A DNA stretch of 64,000 bases, from assembly GCA_019240115.1 (NCBI GenBank), contig JAFAYV010000052.1:62001-126000 (forward strand), read 5' to 3'. Numbering within the stretch: the stretch's first letter is position 1; every line of letters begins with the position of its first letter. This DNA comes from Solirubrobacterales bacterium (GTDB lineage Bacteria; Actinomycetota; Thermoleophilia; Solirubrobacterales; Solirubrobacteraceae). Under the pieces are notes generated by a model. It searched no databases. It had not been told where the DNA came from and saw only the letters and a list, made by a program, of their open reading frames with translations. Made by a program: the position numbers and the translations under genes. Shown here one piece after another: positions 31,682-40,244 of the stretch.

Positions 31682-33010
31682 TCACCGCTCCGCGTCGACG
31701 CGTCGCAGCAGGCCGTGGTGGCGCAGGCTCGCCACCGCCGGCGCCAGCTCCCACACGGGCCGTGCGCAGCGCTCCGCGGCCGCCAGCAGGTCCGGCCGGC
31801 CGTCGCAGAAGTTCAGCAGGAACATCTGGTCGCGCAGCTGGTCGCGCTGGCGCGCGGCGTGCATGCCCCCTCCGAGCGTCGGGTAGAGGCCGCGCCGACC
31901 GAGCTGCGGCTCTCCGTGCGCGACGGTCACGGCGAAGCGCTCGTTGACCTCGAGGGCGTCGATGAGGCGGCGGCACGCCCGCAGCGACTCGCCGAGCGCC
32001 TCCGGCGTGACGTGGGCGAGGTCGTCGAGCGAGGTGTGGTACTCGGGCCAGCGATCGAAGTCGACCCGGCTCAGGCAGCCGACCGGGAGGTCGAAGCCCG
32101 GCGAGCAGTACTGGCGCTCGTCGCTGCGCGGGGGGTAGAAGTCGAGCCGCTCCCACGGCGCTCCGAGATGGACGAGCGCGTGCTCGGCGACGCGGTCGGC
32201 GAGCGAGGCGCCGCGGCGCGAGGACCGGTAGCGAAACGGGAACGGCGTCCCCACGCACGTGATCACGTACCCGGCGACCAGGCGCTCGCGCAGGCGCTCG
32301 CCGACCCGCGACAGGTAGGCGATCGCGCCGATCGTCTCGGGCACGAACACGAACCGGTAGGTGAGCCGCGGCGGGCGTGGCCGCTGCGCCAGCTCGCGCG
32401 CCAGCCGGACGACGACCACCGGGCCCGACAGCTCGTTGTTGGCCATCGACGGATGGCAGCAGTAGGTCGAGAACAGGACCTCTCGATCGGTGGTCCCCGG
32501 CACGACGATCTCGCCGACCTCGACGCGACCGGGACCGAGAGCGGCGTCGACCATCACCTCGTAGGTCCCGTCGAGCAGCCCCCGGCGCACGCGGTCGGCC
32601 AGGCAGAAGCCCCACGCGTCCTCGTAGTAGCTCGTCCGGTAGGGCACCGCGTCGGGCTGCGCGGGCAGGCTGTGCAGGTGGCCCTGGAGCTCGTCGAGCG
32701 ACAGATGCGCGTGTACGGGCCGGCTGTGGCTGACCACGTGCAGGTTCGTGTCCCGGCTGTCGACGACGGTCTCGCCCCCGGGGCCCCGGATCCAGGCTCG
32801 GCGCAACTCCCATTCCGGCGGCACCGTCCAGTCGAACACCTGCTCGCCGGTGCTGAAGGCGTGGCGCAGCATCGGTCCGGCTTCCCGCTCGAGCACGGCG
32901 AGCGTGCGGCGGAAGTCCGGACCGGCGATGCTCCGCGCAAGCGGAAACAGCTCGACCACGAGCTCGTGCAGCGCGACCCCGTCGGCCGCGGCGGACAGGC
33001 GTTCGGCCAT
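31682..33010 (-). CDS. DUF4910-type aminopeptidase-like protein
   Basis: A 442-residue protein of the DUF4910/DUF2172 family, a zinc-peptidase-like (M28-related) fold repeatedly found in nonulosonate and capsule loci. Candidate metal ligands and signatures are STYCCHPSMANNELSGP, FVFVPETIGAIAYL, SDERQYCSPG and WPEYHTSLDD. An N-terminal winged-helix-like segment and a C-terminal tail (PVWELAPAVASLRHHGLL) are typical of the family. Function is unproven; deacylation or peptide-bond hydrolysis on an amino-sugar substrate is a reasonable guess. It begins the minus-strand nonulosonate operon and lies 81 bp from the divergent flippase. Confidence 0.78.
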   Translation of the reverse strand: MAERLSAAADGVALHELVVELFPLARSIAGPDFRRTLAVLEREAGPMLRHAFSTGEQVFDWTVPPEWELRRAWIRGPGGETVVDSRDTNLHVVSHSRPVHAHLSLDELQGHLHSLPAQPDAVPYRTSYYEDAWGFCLADRVRRGLLDGTYEVMVDAALGPGRVEVGEIVVPGTTDREVLFSTYCCHPSMANNELSGPVVVVRLARELAQRPRPPRLTYRFVFVPETIGAIAYLSRVGERLRERLVAGYVITCVGTPFPFRYRSSRRGASLADRVAEHALVHLGAPWERLDFYPPRSDERQYCSPGFDLPVGCLSRVDFDRWPEYHTSLDDLAHVTPEALGESLRACRRLIDALEVNERFAVTVAHGEPQLGRRGLYPTLGGGMHAARQRDQLRDQMFLLNFCDGRPDLLAAAERCARPVWELAPAVASLRHHGLLRRVDAER

Positions 33011-33091
33011 CGCCTCAGAGAACGCCCGGGACGGCGAGATCTTTGCGGCCGGTCGTTGGTTTCAGTGCCGTCGCGGCGTTCATCTGAGGCA

Positions 33092-34711
33092 ATGGCCACA
33101 AGGTCCCAAACGCTGGAGCATCGGCCGCGCCCGGTGCGATTCCTGCCCCCGTACGCGGGGGTGGCGGCCCTCCCCGACCGGCGGATCCGCTCCGCCGGCT
33201 ACGACGCGACCGTGTACACGGCCGGGATGCTGCTCGCGCAGGTGCTGCTGTTCGTCGCGGGCCTGGCGCAGAGGCGCCTCCTGGGTCCGACGGCGGCCGG
33301 TTACTGGTCGCTGATCGGCAACTGCACCGTCCTGTTCAGCCTCACCTCGCTCGGCGCGCTGGACGGTGCGAGCCGCCAGATCCCGTTGCATCGCGGCCGT
33401 GGCGACCTGAGGACCGCCGGCAGCGCGTCGGACACCGGCGCGTCGTTCTCGCTGCTGGCCACGGTCATCGCCGGCTCGGGCCTCGCCGCCCTGGCGCTCG
33501 TGTTCGGATCGCACTGGAACCCCGAGCTGCGCTACGGCCTCGTGCTGGCGGGGCTGATCGGGCCCGTGCAGAAGCTCGCCGATGCGCACGAGGAGATCGT
33601 CCAGTCGACGAAGCGCTTCTCGGTTTCCTCATTGGTGGCGCTCGTCGAGGCCGCGGTGACCGTCGTGCTGCAGACGGCCGCGGTCTGGGCGCTCGGCTAC
33701 TGGGGCATGTTCCTCGGCCAGCTGCTGATCATCGCCGGCGCGTTCTGCGTCTGGCGGCGGATGGGGATCGCCGGGGTCCGGCGACCGGCGTTCCGGTGGC
33801 GGATCGAGCCTCCACGGCTGCGCGAGCTCATCCGGTTCGGGGTCCCGATCATGCTCAACGGTCAGCTCTGGGGGCTGTTCCTCGTCGTCGACAACCTGAT
33901 CGTGGCCGGCTTTCTCAGCGTCCGACAGCTCGGCTATTACGCGCTCGCGTGCTCGGCGACGACCTACATCATGGTCCTGCCCAAGAGCGTCGCCGCGGCG
34001 CTCGCCCCTCGGATGTCCGAGCGCTACGGCGAGACCGGCAGCGCGTCAGCGGTTTCGCGCTATTCGACCGGCGGCCAGCAGCTGATGGCGTTCATGCTGC
34101 TGCCGGTCCTCGTCGCCGGAGCCTTCTTCTTCATGCCGGTCCTCATCCGCCAGGCGCTGCCGGCGTTCGCCCCGGCGGTCGCGGTCGTGCGCATCATGGT
34201 CGCCGGCAGCTTCTTCGTGTCGCTGACCAGCCTGCCGACCAAGGCGCTGCTCGCCTCCGGCCACCGCTGGTCGGTGACGTGGCTGACCTTCTCCTCGCTC
34301 GTGGTCAACGGCACGGCGAACCTCATCGCGGTGGTCGTGCTCGGAGGGGGTCTGACCGGGGCGGCGCTGGCCGTGAGCATCAGCTACGCGGCCGCGTTCC
34401 TGCTGCTGACCACGGTCGCGGGAGCGCGCTCGGGCGGGGGGGGCCTCCCGATGCGCCACGTGGTCGAGATCTTCGCCGCCTTCGCGTACACGGCCGCGGC
34501 GATGTGGGGCGTCGAGGTGCTGCTCGGGGGCGGCGGCGGCGCGTTGCTCTCCGACGTCGCCAACGCGACGGCGAAGTTCGCCCTGATGGTCATCGCGCTG
34601 GTCCCGCTGCTCGCGATCGCGCAGCGGCGCACCGGCGCGCTCGGTGCCCTGCAGTCACTGATCCGCGGCGGTCTGCGCCGCACGAGGAGGACGATCGATG
34701 CTCGAAGTTGA
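33092..34711 (+). CDS. Wzx-type polysaccharide flippase (MATE/MOP superfamily)
   Basis: A 539-residue integral membrane protein with about 12-14 helices. It begins with a soluble 45-residue N-terminus, then a helix starting TVYTAGMLLAQVLLFVAGLA and LLGPTAAGYWSLIG, the usual opening of polysaccharide exporters of the RfbX/Wzx type. The mid-protein IRFGVPIMLNGQLWGLFLVV is the start of the second bundle. It would flip undecaprenyl-linked repeat units to the outside for the polymerase. ATG 33092 is the first start after the divergent promoter. It overlaps a NeuB-like gene by 14 nt. Confidence 0.88.
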   Translation: MATRSQTLEHRPRPVRFLPPYAGVAALPDRRIRSAGYDATVYTAGMLLAQVLLFVAGLAQRRLLGPTAAGYWSLIGNCTVLFSLTSLGALDGASRQIPLHRGRGDLRTAGSASDTGASFSLLATVIAGSGLAALALVFGSHWNPELRYGLVLAGLIGPVQKLADAHEEIVQSTKRFSVSSLVALVEAAVTVVLQTAAVWALGYWGMFLGQLLIIAGAFCVWRRMGIAGVRRPAFRWRIEPPRLRELIRFGVPIMLNGQLWGLFLVVDNLIVAGFLSVRQLGYYALACSATTYIMVLPKSVAAALAPRMSERYGETGSASAVSRYSTGGQQLMAFMLLPVLVAGAFFFMPVLIRQALPAFAPAVAVVRIMVAGSFFVSLTSLPTKALLASGHRWSVTWLTFSSLVVNGTANLIAVVVLGGGLTGAALAVSISYAAAFLLLTTVAGARSGGGGLPMRHVVEIFAAFAYTAAAMWGVEVLLGGGGGALLSDVANATAKFALMVIALVPLLAIAQRRTGALGALQSLIRGGLRRTRRTIDARS

Positions 34712-35519
34712 TGCCCGGGGCGCTGAGCGCCGTCGGACGGAGGTCATCGCCGAGATCGCGACCAACCACGGCGGGGACCTCGACCGGGCGCGCCGACTGC
34801 TGGTCGAGGCCGCCGCGGCGGGCGCCGATCTGGTCAGCGTGCCCGCGTACCTCGATCCCGCCACGGCGACCGAGCGCGAGCTGCTGGCGCCGCTCACCCT
34901 GTCGGCCGACGCCTATCGCGAGCTCGGCCGGTTGGCGATCGAGCGCCGGGTGGGGCTGATCAGCTCACCGACGACCGTGCGGCGCGCGGCGTTCCTCATC
35001 GACGAGCTCGGCCTGACCGCGATCAAGGTGCAGTCCTCGGAGATGCTCAACCTCGAGCTTCTCGACTATCTCAACGGGCGCGTGGAGACCGTCTACCTCG
35101 GGACCGGGCTCGCGCGGCTCGACGAGGTCAGGCTCGCGGTCTCCCGCCTGCGCGAGACGCGCGACGTCGTCGTGATGCACTCCGTCGACGAGTATCCGCT
35201 CGCCGCGTCCGACGCCCACCTGACCGCCATCGCGACGCTCGCCGAGGCGTTGCCCGCGGTGCGCCTCGGCTATCTCGACCACACGATCGGACTGCTGGCC
35301 CCGCTGCTGGCGGTGGCGCTGGGAGCGACCGTCGTCGAGAAGCACTTCACGCTCGACCGCTCGCTCCCGGGGTCTGACCACGTGCTCTCGGTGACGCCCG
35401 TCGAGCTGGCCGAGATGATCCACGGCGTGCGCCAGACCGAGACGCTGCTCGGCGACGCGCCGCCCGCGCAGCGCGACCATCCGCGACCCGCGGTCGTGCG
35501 GCGGCTCGCCGAGGCCTGA
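34698..35519 (+). CDS. NeuB-like protein without SAF domain, altered active site
   Basis: A 273-residue TIM-barrel protein related to nonulosonic acid synthases: VIAEIATNHGGDLDRA, AIKVQSSEMLNLELL, GYLDHTIGL and VVEKHFTLDRSLPG. The VKFQ-type lysine of the first barrel half, present in the gene at 28904 as IKFQ, is replaced (LVSVPAY), SGD is SSE, and the C-terminal SAF domain is absent. It may be inactive, may have a new substrate, or may regulate. ATG 34698 has GAGGAGGA upstream and overlaps the flippase gene by 14 nt, so it is expressed with export rather than with the synthesis operon. Confidence 0.75.
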   Translation: MLEVDARGAERRRTEVIAEIATNHGGDLDRARRLLVEAAAAGADLVSVPAYLDPATATERELLAPLTLSADAYRELGRLAIERRVGLISSPTTVRRAAFLIDELGLTAIKVQSSEMLNLELLDYLNGRVETVYLGTGLARLDEVRLAVSRLRETRDVVVMHSVDEYPLAASDAHLTAIATLAEALPAVRLGYLDHTIGLLAPLLAVALGATVVEKHFTLDRSLPGSDHVLSVTPVELAEMIHGVRQTETLLGDAPPAQRDHPRPAVVRRLAEA

Positions 35520-35539
35520 GCCGCGTCGAGACGGGGCCA

Positions 35540-36760
35540 CTAGTCGCCCGGCCGTCGCGCCGAACCCGGGCGCGGCGCCTCGTCGGCGAGGTCGCGCAGC
35601 TCGAAGTTGAGCGTCTCCCCGAACGCGGTCTGCATCTGCTGGCGCAGCCGCTCGTAGCGCCGCACCGCCTGGCTGCGCCGGCCGGCGCCGATGTAGAGCC
35701 CGATCAGCTGACGCTGGATGTCGACGTCGTAGGGATCGACCTGGGCGAGGCGCTGGAGGTACTCGGCAGCGGTGTCCAGCTCGCCGGAATCCAGGTGCAG
35801 CCCGCTGATCGCGCGCAGCACCTCGCCCGCGAGGTCGCGGAGGCGATCGCGCTCGGCGAACGCCCACTCGGCGTACGGCTCGTCGCCGAGGAAGTCGCCG
35901 CGGTAGAGCTCGAGCGCCGAGGTGAGGCTGACGAGCGCGCCGCGGGCATCGCGCTGGTGCGCGGCGGTCAGCCCGGCGGCCGCCAGCGACTCGAACTCGT
36001 CGGCGTCGATCCAGACCCGGTGGGGATCGAGCGCGTAACCGCCGCTGCGGGCGAGGACGAACGATGACGCCGCGTTGCGCGGGCGCCCCGGCTCGAGCGT
36101 GTCGCGCAGGGCGTGGACGCACTGGCGCAGCGCGCCGAGGCTGTCGGCGCCGGCGGTCGGCCACAGCGCATGGACGATCCGATCGGCGTGCATCGGCCGA
36201 TGGCGCTCGGCGACGAGGAACTTCAGCAGCTTGCCCGTGCGCCGCTCCGTCCAGCCGCCGTCGAGCGACGCCTCACCGCTGCTGACGCGCAGCGGACCGA
36301 GCGCCCGGATGCGCAGCCGCGGGCCCGCGACCCAGTGCGGCTCGGTGCGGCGCCGGCGGTCGCCGCGCTGACCGGGGCGCAGGCTCAGGCAGACGCCGCC
36401 CGGGGCGGGCGCCGCGCTGACCCAGACCGCGGACTGATCGTCGGGGCCGATGTCGAGCCGCATCTCGGGCAGCTGCTCGCCGGCTCCGAGCGCCAGCTCG
36501 GTCACGCAGCGTCCCTGCGGCGGGCCCGCCGCGGTCCCGCACCCGAGCAGGTCGCAGCAGCGCATCGCGCCCCGCCGAGGCTCGCGTCCGAGCAGCGTCT
36601 GCACCCGGCCGTTGGCGGCGGCCACGCGACCGTCGCGGTCGACGAGCAGGATCCCGTACGGGAAGTGCTCGATCGCACGGATCATCGCGAGCGCGGACCC
36701 GCCGAGCCCCGTCGTCTCGTCGTCCGGCTCACGCGCCGCTCCGACGGCCGCTCGCGACAT
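35540..36760 (-). CDS. PAS-SARP transcriptional regulator with BTAD domain
   Basis: A 406-residue regulator in three parts. Residues about 22-130 form a PAS domain (AIEHFPYGILLVDRDGRVAA) containing a Cys-rich insert MRCCDLLGCG and GRCVTEL. Residues about 145-240 form an OmpR/SARP-type winged helix (IRALGPLRVSSGEASLDGGW, LLKFLVAERHRPMHADRIV). Residues about 250-395 form a bacterial transcriptional activation domain of TPR-like helices (ALELYRGDFLGDEPYAEW, YLQRLAQVDPYDVDIQRQL). ATG 36760 follows GAGGGGTGACAG. It is transcribed in the same direction as, and just downstream of, the kinase/oxidoreductase genes and is a plausible local activator of the glycan locus. Confidence 0.85.
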   Translation of the reverse strand: MSRAAVGAAREPDDETTGLGGSALAMIRAIEHFPYGILLVDRDGRVAAANGRVQTLLGREPRRGAMRCCDLLGCGTAAGPPQGRCVTELALGAGEQLPEMRLDIGPDDQSAVWVSAAPAPGGVCLSLRPGQRGDRRRRTEPHWVAGPRLRIRALGPLRVSSGEASLDGGWTERRTGKLLKFLVAERHRPMHADRIVHALWPTAGADSLGALRQCVHALRDTLEPGRPRNAASSFVLARSGGYALDPHRVWIDADEFESLAAAGLTAAHQRDARGALVSLTSALELYRGDFLGDEPYAEWAFAERDRLRDLAGEVLRAISGLHLDSGELDTAAEYLQRLAQVDPYDVDIQRQLIGLYIGAGRRSQAVRRYERLRQQMQTAFGETLNFELRDLADEAPRPGSARRPGD

Positions 36761-36814
36761 CTGTCACCCCTCTGGCCAGCACGGCCCACCCGTCCATGGC
36801 GCTTGACAGGGGCA

Positions 36815-36827
36815 GTTGTAGCACAAC
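36815..36827. promoter_or_regulatory. Dyad in the promoter region of the SARP regulator
   Basis: GTTGT-AGC-ACAAC, a perfect 5-bp-arm inverted repeat about 55 bp upstream of the SARP gene start, in the 144-bp gap. On the minus strand it includes a -10-like TACAAC. Possibly an autoregulatory or promoter element; otherwise this gap contains nothing recognisable. Confidence 0.3.
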
Positions 36828-36904
36828 TTCGCGAGCCCGGACCGGAACGGAAATTGCGCAAAAACGGGGTGACGGCGAGCGCGACGCGCCGGCCGGCGAC
36901 GCGG

Positions 36905-37999
36905 TCAGCCGCCGACGATCGACGGCCGCGAGACGGTCCGGTCGCCCTCGTGGCGCAGGCCCGCGTCGAGCGTCGTCTCGGCGCGCTCGATGACCCTGAC
37001 GACCTCGCGCGCCAGGCGCGTCAGCGCCGATGGACGCTCGTCGGTGGTGATCGCCGCGACGAACTCCGAGAGCTCGAGGGCGAGCGGCTCGACGACATCG
37101 AGTCGCGGCGAGACGATGTCGCCCGAGCGATAGGAGAGCTGGTACTGGCCGAAGGTCTCGGGATCCTGATAGACGACGCCGTGGTCGAAGATCCGCACCG
37201 GCTCGGGACTGGCGTCGTCGTAGACGACCATCTTCTCCGAGCCGACGACGACCATGCGCCGCAGCTTGCTCGGCGCCAGCCAGCTGAGCTCGACGTTGGC
37301 GAGGACCCCCGACGGGAACGCGAGGTCGATGAAGGCCACGTCGGCGATCCCGGGCACGACCGAATCGCGCCCGACCGCGTTGACCCGCGAGGGATGCTCG
37401 CCGAGCCAGTACATGAGGATCGAGAAGTCGTGCGGTCCCAGGTCCCAGATGACGCTGATGTCGCGCTGGTGCAGCCCGAGGTTGACGCGGCTGGAGGAGA
37501 CGAAGTAGATCTCGCCGAGGTCGCCCACGTCGATCAGCCGCTTGACCTCGCGCACGGGCGGGCTGTAGAGGAAGGTCAGCCCGCACATCAGGATCAGGCC
37601 CCGCTCGTCGGCGCGCGCGATCAGGTCATCGGCCTGGGCGGTCGAGGGGGCCAGCGGCTTCTCGACGAACGTGTGCTTGCCGGCATCGAGGCTGAGGCTG
37701 GCCAGCGCGTAGTGGCTGAACACCGGCGTGGCGATGACGATCGCGTCGAGGTCGGGGTCGGTCAGCAGATCCTCGAAGCTGCACGTCGGCGTCACCGCCG
37801 GATACCGGTCGGCGACGCGCTGCAGACGCTCGAGGTCTCGGTCACAGATCCACGACACGCTGACCTCGCGCAGCTCGTGCAGCACGCGCAGCAGGTTCGG
37901 GCCCCAGTAGCCGAGCCCGACCAACCCGACGGTGACCGGGCCGCGGCTCGGCGTCCCCGTCGATCCGGACAGCAACCGCTCCAGGCGCGATCGGCCCAC
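36905..37999 (-). CDS. Gfo/Idh/MocA-family sugar dehydrogenase
   Basis: A 364-residue NAD(P)-dependent oxidoreductase. The N-terminal Rossmann motif is VGLVGLGYWGPNLLRVL; the family EKP motif is FVEKPLAPS; the substrate/catalytic segment is IWDLGPHDFSILMYWLGE. These fit the WlbA/WbpB group that oxidises UDP-N-acetyl-hexosaminuronates at C3 before transamination, although no aminotransferase gene is in the window. The GTG start is 5 nt after the stop of the co-polymerase/kinase gene, so it is in the priming-transferase operon. Substrate assignment is inference. Confidence 0.85.
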   Translation of the reverse strand: MGRSRLERLLSGSTGTPSRGPVTVGLVGLGYWGPNLLRVLHELREVSVSWICDRDLERLQRVADRYPAVTPTCSFEDLLTDPDLDAIVIATPVFSHYALASLSLDAGKHTFVEKPLAPSTAQADDLIARADERGLILMCGLTFLYSPPVREVKRLIDVGDLGEIYFVSSSRVNLGLHQRDISVIWDLGPHDFSILMYWLGEHPSRVNAVGRDSVVPGIADVAFIDLAFPSGVLANVELSWLAPSKLRRMVVVGSEKMVVYDDASPEPVRIFDHGVVYQDPETFGQYQLSYRSGDIVSPRLDVVEPLALELSEFVAAITTDERPSALTRLAREVVRVIERAETTLDAGLRHEGDRTVSRPSIVGG

Positions 38000-38004
38000 G
38001 GAGC

Positions 38005-40242
38005 TCAGGCGGAGACGTAGGTGGACGCCGGGGCGTAGGACCGGTCCGAGGAGCTGACGGCGTTGACGACGACCCCGATCGTGCGAGCGTCGAGGCTCTG
38101 GAGCTCGTCGCGCAGGGCGAGCGCGTCCTCGCGAGTGCTCTTGTCCAGGCGGCTGACGATGAGCACGCCGCTGACCTGCCCGATGATCGGAATCGCGTCG
38201 GGCACCGCCGACGGCGGCGGGGAGTCGATGACCACGAGGTCGTAGGCATCCTCGGCGGCGCTGATCAGGTCGCGCATCTCCTCGGAGGAGAGCATCGCCA
38301 GCGGGTTGGGACCGGGGCTGCCCTTGACCTTCTGTCGCTCGCCGGCGAACACGATCTCGAGGCCCGGGTCGCGCTCCTGCGGTGCGAAGCCGTACAGGTC
38401 GCCGGGGGCCACGAACGCGCCCGGCTCGTCGCCGCTCGCGCCGTTGCCGCGAGCGTCGTGACGGTCGCTGGGGTCCGCCGCCGCGCGGTCGCCGTGGATG
38501 CCGCCGTTGGCCGGGCGGTCGGCGTGTCCGCCGTCGCCCCCGGTGGCCGCGTGGTCGGCGCGTCCGCCGTTGCCCCCGGTGGCCGCGTGGTCGGCGCCTC
38601 CGCCGTTGCCCCCGGTGGCCGGGTGGTCGGCGCCTCCGCCCTCGCCCCCGGTGGCCGCGTGGTCGGCGCCTCCGCCGTTGCCCCCGGTGGCCGGGTGGTC
38701 GGCGCGTCCGCCGTTGCCCCCGTTGCCCCCGGCGAGGGCCGCGGGGGCGGGGTCGCCGCGGTCGATGCCCTTCAAGAACCAGAAGTCATCGTCGCGGGGG
38801 CGCGTGATCACCGGCTCGTCCGCGGCCGCCTCGGCGGTCTCGGCGTGGCCGAGCTCGTCCGCGGGCGCCGCGGCCTGCGCCGGGGCCGGATCGGCGATCG
38901 CCCCGGCCGCGGGCTGCGGCCGCGTCTCGAGCTCGTGCCAGGGCTCGAGCTGTGGCTCGGGCTCGCGCTCGGGCTGGGGCTCGGGCTCGGGCTCGGGGCC
39001 GGGCTGGGGCTGGTGGGTCTCCGACGAGATCACCGGCTCGCGAGCGGGCTCGGAGGATGGCGCGGTGGAGAGCGGCACCGAGCGCAGGACGTCCTGGAGG
39101 CTCAGCCGCGGAGCCGCGAGGATGTCGATGAGGCCCGACTCGACCTCGGCGCCGATCCGCGAGGCGATGACCGGCCGGCGGAAATCGGCCTCGATGAGCA
39201 GCACCCGAGCCCCCGAGCGAGCCGCGGTCAAGGCGAGGTTCCAGGCGACGGTGCTCTTGCCCTCGCCGCCGACGGCCGAGGTCACGAGCACCGAACGCAC
39301 GGGCTCGCGGTGCACACTGGAGAGGTTCGGACTCGACAGCTTGGCGTAGACCATCGCGAAGGACTCGAGCGCCAGTCCCGATGGCCCGTTCCCGTCCCGC
39401 CCCCAGGCCCGAGCGAGCGTCCGCGTGCGCGGGACGGCCGCGAGCACGGGACCATCGAGCGCGGCGGCGGCGTCCTGCGGCGCGCGCAGGCGACGGTCGA
39501 GCCCGGCGAACATGATCGCGAGCAGGATCCCCAGGAACAGGCCGAGGACGACGCCCCCGAGCACGATCCGCAGCGTCTTCGGAGAGCTCGGCGCGGTCGG
39601 GGCGGTCGCGGGCGCGACCATCTGCACGCCCGTGTTCTGCAGCGAGCGCAACGTCGCCAGGCTCGACAGCTGCTGGCGCAGGTTGCTCGCCGCCCCCGCG
39701 TTGCCCCGACGGCCGCCGAGCCCCTGAAGCTGGTGCTGGAGATCGGCCTGCTCCTTCTCGATCCGGCTCACGTTGGCCTGGGTGGCCAGGCGGGCGACCT
39801 GAACGCCGTAGGCGTTGGCGACGCGCGCGGCGAGCGCGGGCGTGGCCTGCGTCGACTTGATCATCAGGAGGTTCGAGGAGCCGTCGTTGGTGACCGACAC
39901 GCTTCCGGGCAGGCCACCGCCGGCGTAGGGCGGCCCAAGGGTGGCCGCGGTGGCGTCCGCGACGACCGGCAGCGTGGCGAGGCCCACGAGGGTGTTGAGG
40001 TCGGTGCCCTGCGCCGTCAGGCTCGATGACGAGCTCTGACTCCCGCTCGAGACGTCGCTCGTCCCCTGGTTGACGACCATGTTGGCGGTCGCGACGTACT
40101 GCTTGGGCTGGCTGGCCGCGTAGCCGTAGGCCGCCGCGGGCACGAGGATCAGGCAGGCCAGCACCAGCCACCAGCGCCGGCGCAGGGCACGGAGAAAGGC
40201 GCGGAAGGAATCCGTCGTGGCTCCGGGGAAATCATTTGGCAT
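38005..40242 (-). CDS. Polysaccharide co-polymerase/BY-kinase with a large repetitive insertion
   Basis: A 745-residue chain-length determinant fused to a bacterial tyrosine kinase. A Wzz-like part has TM1 at about 25-43, an extracytoplasmic coiled-coil region and TM2 at about 225-246. The ATPase has Walker A SAVGGEGKST (322-331), A' VLLIEADFRRP (347-357) and Walker B DLVVIDSPPP (668-677). Between A' and B, where the family usually has roughly 80-100 residues, there are over 300: a Pro/Glu-rich stretch (about 412-434), an acidic/Ala region, and a 12-residue GGNGGxADHxAT array (506-580). The C-terminus has only two tyrosines (Tyr736 and Tyr742). ATG 40242 lies 2 nt after the sugar-transferase stop; the longer frame would overlap that gene. 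Confidence 0.9.
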   Translation of the reverse strand: MPNDFPGATTDSFRAFLRALRRRWWLVLACLILVPAAAYGYAASQPKQYVATANMVVNQGTSDVSSGSQSSSSSLTAQGTDLNTLVGLATLPVVADATAATLGPPYAGGGLPGSVSVTNDGSSNLLMIKSTQATPALAARVANAYGVQVARLATQANVSRIEKEQADLQHQLQGLGGRRGNAGAASNLRQQLSSLATLRSLQNTGVQMVAPATAPTAPSSPKTLRIVLGGVVLGLFLGILLAIMFAGLDRRLRAPQDAAAALDGPVLAAVPRTRTLARAWGRDGNGPSGLALESFAMVYAKLSSPNLSSVHREPVRSVLVTSAVGGEGKSTVAWNLALTAARSGARVLLIEADFRRPVIASRIGAEVESGLIDILAAPRLSLQDVLRSVPLSTAPSSEPAREPVISSETHQPQPGPEPEPEPQPEREPEPQLEPWHELETRPQPAAGAIADPAPAQAAAPADELGHAETAEAAADEPVITRPRDDDFWFLKGIDRGDPAPAALAGGNGGNGGRADHPATGGNGGGADHAATGGEGGGADHPATGGNGGGADHAATGGNGGRADHAATGGDGGHADRPANGGIHGDRAAADPSDRHDARGNGASGDEPGAFVAPGDLYGFAPQERDPGLEIVFAGERQKVKGSPGPNPLAMLSSEEMRDLISAAEDAYDLVVIDSPPPSAVPDAIPIIGQVSGVLIVSRLDKSTREDALALRDELQSLDARTIGVVVNAVSSSDRSYAPASTYVSA
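38503..38727 (-). repeat. Coding tandem repeat, 36-bp unit (12 residues), about six copies
   Basis: Inside the kinase gene a 36-bp unit encoding variants of GGNGGGADHAAT is repeated head to tail, with alternating R/G and P/A positions and a degenerate last copy. High copy identity implies recent expansion and makes length variation by slippage or recombination likely. Confidence 0.9.
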
Positions 40243-40244
40243 GG

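Noticed and set aside
31715..33091. Very long plus-strand open frame through the DUF4910 gene
   Set aside because: It is the antisense shadow of the minus-strand gene (third-position GC bias keeps the opposite frame open) and only the part from ATG 33092, the flippase, has recognisable protein motifs.
38503..38727. CRISPR-like array
   Set aside because: The repeats are contiguous, in frame and encode a protein low-complexity region; there are no unique spacers.
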